Positions 1 through 11,100 of a stretch of DNA of 64,000 nt are shown piece after piece. This stretch comes from Neonectria sp. B-13. Taxonomy: Eukaryota; Ascomycota; Sordariomycetes; Hypocreales; Nectriaceae. The notes under the pieces were generated by a model that did no database searches, had not been told where the DNA came from, and was given only the letters and a program-made list of their open reading frames with translations. The stretch spans positions 3,041,296-3,105,295 of the forward strand of contig NOKP01000001.1 of the NCBI GenBank assembly GCA_002682825.1, given 5' to 3'. The position numbers were made by a program, and so were the translations under genes. Positions within the stretch are counted from its first letter, which is position 1. The number at the start of each line of letters is the position of its first letter.

Positions 1-1249
1 TTTTCGCAAGCTTAGAGGCATGAACCTGTTCCGCTCAACGTTCCAGGCGAACAGCTGGTTGAAGAATTCGCTGTCGATGCCCTCTTCGCTCTGCTCGACA
101 TCGTGTACGCCGCCGAAGAGGATACCTCGACCCTTGTGCCAGGTCATGGTAGCACCCGCACGAGTAGGGTTCGGGGCGTTGGCTGGCTTCTTCCGCTTCT
201 CCCAGCGCACCGTTGGAGGGATGCTGGGGTTGGCGTCGGCTGGAGGTTGGATCATCCGCAGGTAGAAACTGTCATCGTGGACCTTGGGGACGAGGACGTT
301 CCTCTGAGCCTGGTTTTGTCCATGTCCCTTACCACCTTTCTGCTTGACCGCTACCGTCGACTTGACTCGCGAGTACCCTCCGTAGAGAACTGCGCCCTGC
401 TCATGGGGCAACAGGGTGAAGGACGACCGGGGGTCGGGCTTCAGCTGAGCAGGAGGGAGCTGAGGAGTATGCCACACGTAATTCACCGTGTCAAACACCC
501 ACAGGTCAGCCAGATACTTGGTCTGGTTCGACGTGTCTTGGAAGCCACCAAACAGGATGATGTACTGTTTCCAGTACGTCATGCGGTGTCCGCTGCGAGC
601 CGACGGGCTCTTGTCCTTGCCCTTGCTCTCGATCTTGGTCCACTCTCTGGTGGCCGGCTCCAGCCGCCAGAAGTCGTTGTAGTGATGGAAAGTGCCCTGC
701 TTGGGAGACGAGAACTCTCCGCCGAACAGGTAGATGTGGTTCGGGTTTCCAGCCCTCGTCCAGGCATGGCCAGACCTGGGCAGCGGGGCGTTGGGGGAGG
801 TGACGCAGCGCCACTCGTCGCGGCTGATGTTGTAGATGTTGAGATCGTTGTAGAACTGGGCCAGCGACCCGTTGAAGTACTCGCCGCCGAAGAGTAGCAA
901 GCTGTTGCTGTCGTGAGGCGAGGCCATCAGCGTTGATGCGGCGCGGGCCTTTGGCGGCGCCTCGCACACTGTCTCGGTGATCTTGAGGAACTGCTCCTGC
1001 TGGCGGCGGTACTCCTCGAGAACCTCGTCAAGATCGACATCTTCGGCATCGCTGCCCTCGATCTTGGCCGTCTTGGTTTTGGCCTTCTTCTCTCCCTTGT
1101 TGGCCTGCTTGGCTGCCTTCTCGGCCTGTTTTGTGTCCTCATGTCAACGCCATGTCATGACCGCGGTGGGATGGAGGGGTAATGGAGGGGCAGCGGCGCA
1201 CCTTTCTGGCCTTTTTGGAGTCTGCGCCTTTCTTCTTGTCCTTGGCCAT
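1..1249 (-). CDS. KEL3: Kelch-repeat protein, Kel3/KLHDC4-like (3' end missing)
   Basis: Two exons are visible, 1249-1202 and 1125-1, separated by a 76-bp GTGCGC...CAG intron. The gene runs off the left edge, so the C-terminus is missing. The start is the ATG at 1249, which opens a very basic N-terminus (MAKDKKKGADSKKARK). A Lys/Ala-rich stretch and an acidic linker (DAEDVDLDEVLEEY) follow. This basic head plus DxxxLLEEY-type linker is the arrangement of yeast Kel3 and animal KLHDC4. After it come Kelch blades with the usual double-Gly and Tyr/Trp spacing, for example LLLFGGEYFNG, IYLFGGEF, YIILFGGFQDT, AVLYGGYS and GILFGGVHD. About 390 residues are present, whereas family members have about 550-700. 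The Kelch propeller is expected to bind protein partners. The precise function is poorly defined even in yeast, so the name rests on architecture. Confidence 0.9.
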
Positions 1250-1760
1250 GTTTTATAACGTCCCTTTGCACCTCGTTCAGATTCACGTGAGCCTTGGCTT
1301 TGTGTGGAAAAGTCCTGTGGGTGGATGGGGTCCCTTGAGGATTTCATCAAGTGAAATTCGAGCATCTTTTCCACAGTGCATATTACGGACACATGTGCAC
1401 TGTACGGTTGACTGGTTCGACTACGTCGACCGGATTCGTATGGACCTGATGGGAATTAAACTGCAATTAGGATGCGAGAAGTCGGATAATTCAATACCGG
1501 GCTCTCCTAGTATTGGGGAGGGGACCACGAACTACCCTTGCGAGGCAGACGGACACTCACAATAGCATCTGAATAGAGCCGTAAAAGCTAGTGCCTCCAT
1601 TCATGGCTGCTGAGATACAAACAATATGACATGGACGATGGTTTGATGGATTATCTGCCAGGCCTTCAGTCGCCGGACGGGACGAACGGGGCCTGTCCTC
1701 ATTGCGACCAGGAATTGATCGTGGCCGCCAACCATAAACATGTCTTGAGCGACGAAGCCT
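1250..1760. other. Intergenic stretch between Kelch gene 5' end and TGS1 3' end
   Basis: This 511-bp stretch should hold the promoter and 5' leader of the Kelch gene and the 3' untranslated part of TGS1. The open frames on either strand are short and have no recognisable composition. I see no other element. Confidence 0.5.
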
Positions 1761-2618
1761 TTACTTCTCAGCACCCGCCGAGTAGGTTCCAGGCAAGAAA
1801 GCCACCATGGCCTTGCTCGCTCCCTCCATGCAATACTGAACCACTTCAACCTTCCGCCCCGGAGGCGCTAGCTTTGCAATCTGCCGGATGTCGCTGGTGC
1901 GCGGCAAGAAGAGGGCATGATCTAGTCTCTCGTACGCCTTGTGCAAATCGTCGAGGTTGTAGGGCTGCATGTTATAAAGATCAAACACCTCATCTGTGCG
2001 GTAGCCTGGACCGCCCCATGGTGGACTCGCGAACAAGACAGTGGCGTTCAGATCTGGCCTGAGATCGGGATGCAGCTCATCTGGGCGGTTGACCAGCTTG
2101 TCCATGTATTCAAAGCTATCCCCATGGACCCAGGTGATGATGCCCGGGTCGACGCCATATATTTCTGCGTTGTGTTGAGCACACGCGAGCGTCGAGGCGT
2201 CACGTTCGATGGAAATGATGCGTCTCCAACGACCGGAGAGGGCGAAGGCAATGCTGTTTCCTCCAGCACCGCCAAAGACATCTATAAGGATGTGCTTTTG
2301 TTCATCGGTGCCGTACATGTCATTGGCGACTTGGCTAGGGCGAGTTAGCACGGTGAAAACTGAGAACGATTAGGGGACTTGCTTCGCTACTGGCTCGGGA
2401 GTGACGCCAAACCAAGCATCGTCGGTCATGTGTACGCCCTCATCATAAAGAGAAAAGATGGAGTATCTTTGTGAGAAGTACCTATGCATAAACGTTAGAA
2501 GTATCTCGCTACCAGAGGGAGTCAAATTTTCTCACTTTTGAATATCCCAAGGCACTTCATGCTTTCCTTGGTAGTGGTGGCACTCATCGGTGAGAGGGAG
2601 TGTCTCGGCCGGTTTCAT
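1761..2618 (-). CDS. TGS1: Trimethylguanosine synthase (snRNA/snoRNA cap hypermethylase)
   Basis: Three exons (2618-2536, 2481-2383, 2334-1761) give 251 aa. The product is an AdoMet-dependent methyltransferase that converts the m7G cap of sn/snoRNAs to m2,2,7G in the nucleus or nucleolus. Residues 28-60 match the family's N-terminal signature: YFSQRYSIFSLYDEGV, then a TDDAWFGVTPE segment. Motif I is DVFGGAGGN (residues 79-87), and the catalytic motif is SPPWGGPGY (residues 164-172), whose Trp stacks on the cap guanine in characterised enzymes. The length is near that of compact fungal forms; yeast Tgs1 is 315 aa. Intron 1 is GT-AG and 54 bp. Intron 2 (2382-2335, 48 bp) starts GCAAGT and ends CTAG with a GTGCTAAC branch site, so it is a GC-AG intron. 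The start at 2618 is the first in-frame ATG that keeps the family N-terminus; an upstream exon is not excluded. Confidence 0.93.
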
Positions 2619-3009
2619 CAACAAATGTGTCGACTCCGACTCGCCTGAAGCACCCAAGCTTCCCATGGTTGTCTAAACTAGAGGATATTGTTACAGAACC
2701 AACAAACACACGCTCATTCTGTAGAAGCTTTTGTCACAGGCCGACTAATGTTGAGGTCTCATCGGGGAGCGGGAAGTTGAAATTCGGCACGAGGCTGAAC
2801 ATTTGCTCCACAGACTCCCTCCACAACCACGTCTTAGCGCCTTGGCGCCTGACCCGCACCTGCAAGGCTGTCATGGTGACAGCTTGCTCCACGCAGCTCC
2901 CTCCCGCCTTCTGACGCAAGACGACTCCGGACATCTGCAGCTTTCAACTCCTCACCAAACAGAGGCGAAATCACACCGGGAACAACTCCCGGCACCGCCT
3001 GTAGCAACC
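2619..3009. promoter_or_regulatory. Divergent promoter region TGS1 / GRASP
   Basis: 391 bp separate the start codons of two divergently transcribed genes, so this stretch must carry both promoters and leaders. No TATA-like box or repeat stands out. Confidence 0.5.
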
Positions 3010-4134
3010 ATGTTCAATGCGCTGAATCGGTTCATCTCGCGCCTCGATGGGGACACCCCGCAACAGAGGCAACAGGAACGGGGATCCTTTGGGTTCCAGG
3101 TGCTAAGGAACACGAATCTGGACCTCGCGGTTGAGCCTTGGTTCGACTTCATCGTTGGAATCAATGGACGGCCTATTGTACGTGATGGTGCTGTATCTCT
3201 GTATCAAGTGGACTATCGCTAATTCCACCCAGGACAACTCCGAGCCGGCCTTGTTCTCCCAAGAAGTGAGGAACTGCGCTGGCAGTACTGTCACCCTAGG
3301 ACTATGGAATGCCAAGGTAGCGACAGTTCCCCCCTGTGCCCTTGGATTAGACGCTGATTACTTGCTCAGGGCCAAAGAACCAGGGAAATGCACGTCTCCG
3401 TCCCCTTCGATACCGCATCTCTTGGCCTCTCCCTTCAGTACTCCCCACTCTCCCTGGCCGCCAACATTTGGCACGTGCTCGATGTTCCCTCCAACTCCCC
3501 CGCCGATGTTGCTGGACTCCTCCCGTACAGCGACTACATCTTAGGTAGCCCCGAGGGACCACTCTACGGCGAGAGCGGCCTCGGTGAGCTGGTGGAGGAC
3601 TTCATCGGCCGGCCAATGCGACTGTACGTATACAACAACGAGTACAATGTCACGAGAGAAGTCACGATCCAACCGAGCCGGGACTGGGGCGGCCAGGGAG
3701 CTCTGGGCTGTGTCCTTGGGTATGGCGCTCTGCATCGGTTGCCGGCTGCCTTGAGCGAGCCTGTCGACGCACCTGGTGAGACCATGTTCGATGGAGGCTT
3801 GAACGAGAAGAATGACAGCGCCTTCGTGCCAGCGGGAGCTGTGGAGGTACCGCCGCCGCCTTCGACGGGAGACTTCCTGGTACCAGCGCAGATGATCGAG
3901 TCAAACCCTGGAGGCGTACCTCACAGGGCTGGAAAGAAGAAGGAACGTCATGGTCACAGCCCCAACAGACTGATGGATGACTATTTCAAAGAGGAGGAAG
4001 AGAAGAGTCGGAGCTTGGATAATGCTCCTGTGGGCAATACTTCTGTAGCTCCCCCACCGCCCAAGGCTGGTGGACCTCCTCCCAAGGCCGCCCCCAAAGC
4101 GGAGGCAGAGAGTGTTGCGGTTGAAGACGAATGA
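3010..4134 (+). CDS. GRH1: Golgi reassembly stacking protein (GRASP, Grh1 homologue)
   Basis: Three exons (3010-3177, 3233-3316, 3370-4134) with introns of 55 and 53 bp give 338 aa. GRASP proteins sit on the cytosolic face of early Golgi and ER exit sites, tether membranes and support unconventional secretion. Two PDZ-like GRASP domains follow one another. The first, about residues 22-110, contains GFQVLRNTNLDLAVEPWFDF and the INGRPI loop. The second, about residues 115-205, contains LGLSLQYSPLSLAANIWHVL and the DYILGSPEGPLYGE segment. The tail, from about residue 220 on, is Pro-rich and acidic, like other GRASP C-termini. The N-terminus (MFNALNRFISRLDG) lacks the Gly2 used for myristoylation in animals. 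It looks like a short amphipathic helix, as in yeast Grh1. Confidence 0.95.
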
Positions 4135-4321
4135 GCCATGTCACGAAGTAGCTTGTATGAATGATTCCCCCGATTTAACCTTATCTATTCTCGCGCTGCC
4201 CTACCGGACTTGTGTAAAAAATTCATGAATGCCGTCTCGTATTGTACACTGCTTATGGGCTCGGCATCTCCCAATAAGAACCCCCATCCGATCCATGGTA
4301 GGTGATATCCATCGTCATCCT

Positions 4322-4954
4322 CTAGTTGATGAAGTTGACGCAGAAGAAGTGAAGAATCAAACTGCAGACAACGTAGTCGGCGAATGCTCTGCATGACGTT
4401 AGTGGTTAGGTTCGTGTAGGTGCTTTTAGGCAGGGCTGCTTCAGATCTTACCTCTCTGGGGACACGGCAGGGAATTCGCTCTTGTTCGCATCGTTCGTCT
4501 GAACGCGCAATGAAACTGTGTTCTTGTCAGCTTGTCTGTTGCATGCCCGTGAGAATCGGAACACCTACTCGTCAACACAAACTGGCCAACAGTCGCCGAG
4601 AATCCGGACAGGAAAGCATTGAATGGCTGCGTGATATGTTAGTACAGAAAGGATCCTGAGAGAGCATTCCCCTCCTGGACGTACGTAATTGCCAGCAAGG
4701 ACACAGTAAATAAACTGAAGGGCTCCGACGGCGACCAGGAACAGCAGAAAGACATCAACGAGCTTGGTCCGCTGCGGAGTCTCCTTGATGTAGTGGTTGC
4801 AGATGTTCTGCAGGACCTTGTCCCAGTTGGCAGGGCTGTTCTTGGACGCGCTGGTCCTGGCCGGGGCAGGGACAGAAGCCGGAGCGGTCGAGCCAGCTTG
4901 GGTGGTCGCAGCCATCGAGGGAGTGGGTTCGCGGGCGTTCTTCTTGGGCGCCAT
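4322..4954 (-). CDS. OST2: Oligosaccharyltransferase subunit Ost2/DAD1
   Basis: Four exons (4954-4685, 4626-4569, 4515-4452, 4388-4322) with introns of 58, 53 and 63 bp give 152 aa. Ost2/DAD1 is a small multi-pass ER membrane subunit of the complex that N-glycosylates proteins. An Ala/Pro/Ser-rich N-terminus of about 42 residues is followed by the conserved region: HYIKETPQRTKLVDVFLLFL, then GALQFIYCVLAGNYPFNAFL, then GFSATVGQFVLTISLR, then SPERAFADYVVCSLILHFF, ending in VNFIN. These match the family motifs TPQRxKLxD, GALQFxYC, NxFLSGF and SPERAFADF and supply three hydrophobic segments. The frame stays open upstream of 4954 to an ATG at 5146. I chose 4954 because the extra residues look like translated leader. 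Confidence 0.95.
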
Positions 4955-6151
4955 GGTGAAGTTTTGGTGAATTGATCGAGCTGAGCGATGGGTGGTCGGC
5001 CGGTTGGTCGGCAGGCGGGATATCGGAGAGGGAGGTCGAACGCGGAGAGTTGACGGCCCGTTTGTAGTTGGAGATGATGGAGATGGTGATGGTTCATAGG
5101 TGTCGTCGCACACACCAAGAGCTCCAGATGGACACGAAAGCTCCAAGGTGGGTCGCGGCGTGATTGGCTGGGGGGCGAAGCTCGTAACCCAGGTACAGAG
5201 GTACGTACCTGACTACCAACTTCCTAGTACTCCATCCATGAAGTAGATAGAAACCATAAGACAACAAGACCCACCACGAATATTACTTTGAGTGACTTAA
5301 AGACAACGAATAAATGGCAAGCCAAAAGATATTCCATATGCTCGATTCTAATCTTGATTATGAGGGCCCTCCCTTTCTCTCGTGATTGTCTCACTACGCT
5401 AGAATCAGACAGCAGCAACTGCCAAGGTCCTTAGGCCGAGGCGAGTACCTCTCTAAGTAGCTTGACACAAAACACCACCTCGGAAGTTCTAGTGTATTAC
5501 CCGCCTCATTGTTGCCTCTCCTAGAAAATTGGTTGGATCAATCATAGCATATCACCTCTATATCTGGACTGGTTGGCACTTTGAAACCCGCTTGGGGGAT
5601 ATATGTATGTATGCGTTCTAGGGAGCCGACTTGAACCATGCCGTCACATGCACCGCCAGCCAGCACACCCCCACCTAGGATATTGAAAAGAATGATTGTA
5701 AATAGAGAAACTAGCCATTCAATTTGCCATAAAAGCCTTGCAGCGCCCCATTTAAAAAAATGCGCTTCCTCAAAGATTGGGCTCCAGCTCAATGCCAGAG
5801 ATTCGGACATCCTTTCGCATGTTTAAGTGCCGGCTTCGGGACTTTGGGCTAGGGGCGGTTCTCCGCATAGGTAGAGCCCCACACCGAGAACCCCAGCATC
5901 CCACCAATCAGCATCCAGATCTATTACGTCGGGGCATCCTGAGTTCATCCGAAGACCGACCAGCTTCGGTTCTTTCCCTCTACCTTAGTAGACGCGAGGA
6001 GCGAGACCACTTTACACTATTTGTCGACAACCTAATCTTAGTTATTCACAACTCCATCCTCAAGCTCAATACTATAACTTCAAACACTCCTTTGCACAGT
6101 CTGATTGGACCCGAATTGATTTCAAAGAACCCTCCTTCCAACGCTTTCAAG
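4955..6151. other. Intergenic region, OST2 promoter to TMEM14 promoter
   Basis: About 1.2 kb between two divergent genes. No coding region is supported. The segment around 5220-5770 is visibly more AT-rich than its flanks. The last 200 bp before 6152 are probably the TMEM14 leader. Confidence 0.5.
5199..5210. repeat. 12-bp perfect palindrome AGGTACGTACCT
   Basis: The 12 bases equal their own reverse complement and lie in the OST2 upstream region. Related GGTACC/TAGGTA words recur in other intergenic spaces of this window, for example near 11611, 17551, 25957 and 30738. The role is unknown. Confidence 0.6.
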
Positions 6152-6589
6152 ATGGTAGGTTTGGCGAGAGCTTCTCTACTCCGTGCGGCGCCGTGTCCCA
6201 TGCTCATGCTAGACAGGCCAATACCTCGAATCTCCAGACCATTGCCTACATCCTCGGCGGCTTGACCGCGGGCGGCGGCATTATGGGATATGCTCGATCT
6301 GGCTCCCTGCCCTCCATCATTGCCGGTTGCGGAGTTGGTTTCCTCTGTATGATTTCTGGCCTCCCATCTCTCCCACAAATACTGACCCCCGCCAGACACC
6401 CTGGGAGGATATCGCATCCAGGCCGGACAATCGTGGGGTATTGAGCTCTGCCTACTCGCCTCCGTTATCCTGGCCGGCTCGGCTTACCCCCGCGCTATCC
6501 GCCTGAGGAAACCCGTTCCTATTGTCCTCAGTGTCATCTCGTCGATTGGCCTTTACACCTTTGGCATGGCCCTGCGCCGTCGGGCGTGA
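6152..6589 (+). CDS. TMEM14 / UPF0136 family small membrane protein
   Basis: Three exons (6152-6154, 6217-6346, 6396-6589) give 108 aa. The first exon is only the ATG: GTAGGT follows at once and the intron ends in ACAG at 6216. The second intron is 49 bp. The protein is almost entirely hydrophobic and Gly-rich, with about four membrane segments: YILGGLTAGGGIMGYARSGS, then LPSIIAGCGVGFLY, then WGIELCLLASVILAGSAYP, then a final PIVLSVISSIGLYTFGMAL, ending in a basic RRRA tail. This matches the TMEM14 fold; animal TMEM14 proteins sit in mitochondrial or other inner membranes. Reading straight through from 6152 gives another frame that dies quickly, so the ATG-only exon is the best model. A downstream start inside exon 2 is less likely. 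Confidence 0.85.
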
Positions 6590-6880
6590 GGTTGTTGGCC
6601 GTGATGGACTGGTAGAATAATACACAACTTTGAATTCAGAAGATGTTGGTTCGTGATTGTACATTTGGAATGGGGATCGTCTCAATGCCGTGCCATCGTA
6701 GAGCGTTAATTATACAGTCGCTACCATGACCACCCCCAGGTTTCCCACCAGACTGTCCCGTAAACGCCAGCCATGTTATTGTACAAATTCGGAACGGTCG
6801 ATGCACGGTCGATTCGGTAGGGATCGGTCATCTCGCGGGTTTCGTGGAGCGTCGTAAGACTCCCATGATAGTAATGGGAA

Positions 6881-7180
6881 TTATAGTCCCAGTTCCTTTT
6901 GGGCCTCCCTGATCTTGTCTCGCTTCTCTCGGGCCGCGTTTCGGTTGACGGCCTGGGTCTTGGATCGCTCAACGCGCAAGCACGCGTTCACCTGGTCCTT
7001 GGCATCGTTGCAGCTGCCGATGGCCTTGTGCATGAAGCCCTTGGCGTGACACTCTTCCAGGACGGCGATGACATCCTCGCACGCTGGAACCGCAGCAAGT
7101 CAGTCGGGGGCTAGGCACTCGCAGGACAGTTTGCAGCGGAACGTACCCATGGCGTTCTTCGTATGGAGATGGGGATGCAT
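6881..7180 (-). CDS. CMC2: Cytochrome c oxidase biogenesis factor Cmc2 (twin CX9C)
   Basis: Two exons (7180-7147 and 7083-6881) around a 63-bp intron give 78 aa. The N-terminus MHPHLHTKN is the Cmc2 signature. Two CX9C motifs, [11 protein letters not shown] and [11 protein letters not shown], are spaced to form the disulfide-linked helical hairpin imported into the mitochondrial intermembrane space by Mia40. Between them lies GFMHKAIGS, also conserved. A charged helix forms the C-terminus. Cmc2 acts in assembly of respiratory complex IV. The first intron splits the Ala codon just before the first Cys. The gene is divergent from the prefoldin gene 370 bp away. Confidence 0.95.
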
Positions 7181-7549
7181 GGTTGCGATTAGGGGTGGTG
7201 GAGGAATCGGTTGCGCTGAAGAAATGCGAATTGGAATTCGATACTGGGCGGTGCTGAGTGGTTGAGTGATAGTGGAGTGACAGCATCTGGAAACGCTCGG
7301 ACCACGTGGGAGGTTAGCGAGTAGCAACGGTAGCGACGCCCGGACACCCGCCCACAGTGGAGGCCACAGGCCACAGCGTTGGGAGGTTTAAGGCGCCGAT
7401 TTGGCATTTGGCATTTTGGAGGGGCAGTCCATTATCAACTTTGAATCCCCTCCAAAGCCAAAGCCACAGCCACGAGACATCGTGGTAGCCCGCCACCGCC
7501 GTCGCCATCTCCATCACGTTCTCTCCTCCGTACTCTACAGCCCGTAGTC
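7181..7549. promoter_or_regulatory. Divergent promoter region CMC2 / prefoldin 2
   Basis: 369 bp between the start codons of two small divergent genes, so both promoters must lie here. The part next to the prefoldin gene is CCA/GCC-rich. No specific site is claimed. Confidence 0.5.
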
Positions 7550-8191
7550 ATGTCGTCACCACAGGTCCCTGCTAAGAAGCAGCAAGGTGAGTCCGCGCAC
7601 ATCTCCCGCGTCGCTCCCTCTCATCTCATTCGCCTCCTAACTCACCTCCGTGAAAGACCTTCAGGCGGCATACTCAAACTACAAGAACACGCTGCAGCAG
7701 ATCGCCCAGAAAATCGGCGACATTGAGCAAGAAGCCGAGGAGCACAAGTATGTACCTCTTCTTCACCCTAGAGTGCATAGCATAGCACAGAAACCACCAC
7801 CATGACGTCGAGGTGGCCAAACCAAGGCCTGCTCATGCCATATCCTGGTTATCTCACCGCTTTCGAAGCCTTTACACCGCCCATCCTAACGTCAAATGCT
7901 AGGCTTGTCTTGGAAACCTTGGAACCCCTCTCCGGAGGCCGAAAGTGCTTCCGTCTGATTAACGGCGTGCTCGTGGAGAGGACCGTCAAGGATGTCGTGC
8001 CTGCTCTCAAGACGAACCAGGATGGTTTGAGGAAGGTTCTGGACGATCTCGTCAAGCAGTACAAGACGAAGCAGGACGATTTGGAGAAGTGGAAGGTTGG
8101 TTGCCGTATTGACTGTGCTTTCCCGCTTCATGATACAAGTTGCTAACGAGTGAAATAGAAGAAAAATAATGTGCAGGTAGTGCAGCAATAA
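7550..8191 (+). CDS. GIM4: Prefoldin subunit 2 (GimC subunit Gim4)
   Basis: Four exons (7550-7586, 7657-7747, 7903-8095, 8159-8191) with introns of 70, 155 and 63 bp give 117 aa. This beta-type subunit of the hexameric prefoldin chaperone passes nascent actin and tubulin to the CCT chaperonin in the cytosol. The N-terminal coiled coil contains YSNYKNTLQQIAQKIGDIEQ. The central hairpin has the family signature LVLETLEPLSGGRKCFRLIN followed by GVLVERTVKDV. The C-terminal coiled coil ends KKNNVQVVQQ. Exon 4 codes only the last ten residues. Intron 1 ends in AAG instead of the more usual CAG or TAG. Confidence 0.96.
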
Positions 8192-11100
8192 TGAGATTAA
8201 CGAACTCCAAATGAAAAACCGGTTGAAGCATTAGCGTCTTCCTTTCTTGTTCGTCCAATCTTGCCTCGAGGCGGCGCCCATGTGATGGTGGTGGGAGAGA
8301 AGGGTTCACCTGCCTCAAGAACGTCGTCCTCAGACGTTGGCAACTTGGCCTCGTGCGAATGCTGATGAAGGGCCGTCAAAAGACGGAGCAGAGAGACTAG
8401 TCGCCCCTTGCCCTCACGGAAACTACCCAGCGCCATGGAAGACACCCTCATTCGATCAAAGTACGTTCCGATACCGATGCTCTGATGTCATGCTTGCCGG
8501 CAACGCATACTACGTACTGGACGGGACGGTTAGAAGATGGTGTTGATGCGTTGTACATTTTGGATGCAGCGGGGCCTGGCGGCAAGGGCGTCTCAATGCC
8601 CAACCGCATAAAGTCCTAGAACCTCAAACCCTCGTTGACATGCAGGACACCACTTGGAGGGTAAGGGCGGGGTCTTGAATGCCTTTGGCTGGGTAAAAAG
8701 GTCCCGATTTGACGAGGCTTGCCAGCCAGATGGTTTCCAACGTCAAGTCGCACGTCGCAAGGTCAGACTCGACGATTGTACACGAAGCCGATGAACTGTA
8801 AAGCCCCTCTTGTCTCAAGTATGTTGTTTTCCACGCCTCAGCCGGACTGACAGACCTCGCTGTCTTTATGCCGCATGGAGGAGACGTGCATTTCGAGGCG
8901 GGCGAAAGATTCTTGCGAGGCCAACGACGCCGCAGGTTGAACGCTGGACAACTGGCATTGTTCCATCCATGCCACCCACCCACTCTCTCGCGCTGAGGCT
9001 GGAAATACTTGGGTCGCTGGCGTATGGCGACTCCGACAGCATGCGCATACGCAGGTTGAGGAGGACTACGCATGGTGTGACCCAAGTCCAAAGAGCCGCG
9101 CACAAAGGGAGCTGCTTGTTGCTTGAGAAGTCGTCCTGCTTCTCCTTTGTGTGGGGTTAGTTCATTCGGGTTCCAATCCACCGGGGCAAGAGATCGGCCG
9201 CTGATGCATATCCTGACAGTCGAGGCTGGGAGACATGCTTGTAAGTGGCTACGGCCATGCCCACGTCCCCCCCAGGAGCATGTAGGGGGGGTCCTGATGC
9301 ATGCGGGCTGGCTTCCGACGGATGGCTTCTGGAAGCATGTATTCGAGCCCAATCAACCCTGGATCCCGGGATGGCCGATGGTTACCTACCAGGAAGACGG
9401 GCTCACTCGCGTTGGTACGTCAGAGAGCGGGCACGTCAGAGAGCGGGGGAACACGATTCGAGAGGAGATGGACGACCCTACTGCGCCGGAGAGTGGGATA
9501 TTTACAAGCGTCTTACACATCCTCGTCTAAATGATGTACGGGATGGGATACAAGAGTCAGGAATACTTGGGTTAGAGACGTTTCTGGGCTCTCCTCTCTG
9601 AACCTGGATATCATCATCCGTCTCAAGCGATTAGCAACAAACTGTCTCGATTGTCCTTATAAATGGCCCTGCCAGTCGGCCAGCCGGCTACCTAGCCAAG
9701 GTCGGGTCAGCAAAGCCATCTTCCTCTGGGCTTACATACATGGGCTGAAACTGTGAGGCGACAAGAGTGGCTTAGCCTGACCGGACGGACATCAACCCAG
9801 CCCTAAGTTCAGGTTGGGCCCAAACGATGATGAGCGACGATGTTGATGCTGTGACCATCCCGCGGATTGATGTTGGCCATGTATTGAGTTTCTGCAACAC
9901 CGAGGCCACCCCGAGGAGGACGCATCATAACCATACACCCTCTGTTTGTGATAGGAGCGGGAGAGAGGTGGAATGATGTTAATATGCATTGTGGCTCAGC
10001 TATTACGGTGCAAAATAAAAACAATCTCGAACGGACGCATGAATTTGCGAATACAGGGCAGGTTTTGGTCGTCGACTTGGCAGCTCTGAGTTGAATACGA
10101 ATACTCAGTTGTGCCTGCGAATAGGTTTGGTGCCAATCAGGCGATGCTGGTTGACCGTGGTCCAGGCGGTTGGTCGATTGGCCGATGGTGGTTGCAGCCA
10201 GCCGCCTCGTGGCTAGATGGCGATATCATGTAATTATGCGCGTTCGCTGTGGTGGGCCTGAGAAACGGCCAGCAACTTCCGTCTGGGTGCATATCAGGTG
10301 CTAACTTCATGAGGCGCCTGAGCTAGGTGAGAAGACTGCCCGACTGCAGCTGATGCCGAGCATCATTGAGTGTGGTTGATATCTCCTAGAACTTGGGGTG
10401 ACACAGTTATCTCGTATCAACAACACCTGCCTGCTTTGTCTCTTCCCGAGGAGCGAGCCATGACGTCTCCATCTCCATCACCACATCACAGGCAGCTATG
10501 GTAGGCTAAAATAGAGAGAATCAACAATTGCCTTCTTGGGCCAGATTGTTGGTGGAGGCATTCCGTCACTGGTGGTTGCCACGATGCCCCGGCCCCATTG
10601 CCTGCTAATGACAAGGCGTTCTCATGGCTGTCCACTCATCCACTACGGCCTGTGCCGCGTTTTGGTGTCTGGCAACTGGCCACGCTGAGCTGTCCTGTCT
10701 CTACCTGCCTATGCAGGCAAGCACACACTCTGGGTGGCTTGAGAACTAGTACGGGATGGCGGAATGGTCATTGCCAAATGAGCAGCGATTGTGGCCCACC
10801 CTCCCAGTACCGTCCTGGTGGACGGCATCGTTACTGATCGAGTGCCTGGATGATGCGACGCCTCTTGTCGTGTCCCAGCCAACAACGACTACCTACCTAC
10901 TTAGGTACTTGCTGGGCAGAGCTGTTGGATGAAAGAAGGAATACCGTGGCTACTACTACAGGATCATGCTCCGGGGCTGAGGAGTTTGCGGCACACCGCC
11001 AGAGGTTTGTGCCTTCGTCCTGGTGTACCAAGTGGAAGTTGGCACAGTGCGGCCCGAAGACGTCCTGGGGGAGTGTTTCCAGCAAACAAGTCCTTGAGTG

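Noticed and set aside
4955..5146. N-terminal extension of Ost2 from an upstream in-frame ATG
   Set aside because: The additional 64 residues are Pro/Ser/Thr-rich leader-like sequence, and the ATG at 4954 gives a family-sized protein.
8624..9352. 242-codon open frame on the minus strand
   Set aside because: Composition is erratic (many Cys, Trp, His and Pro), no domain is recognisable and no splice-linked exons extend it. It lies in a gene-poor, stop-poor segment.
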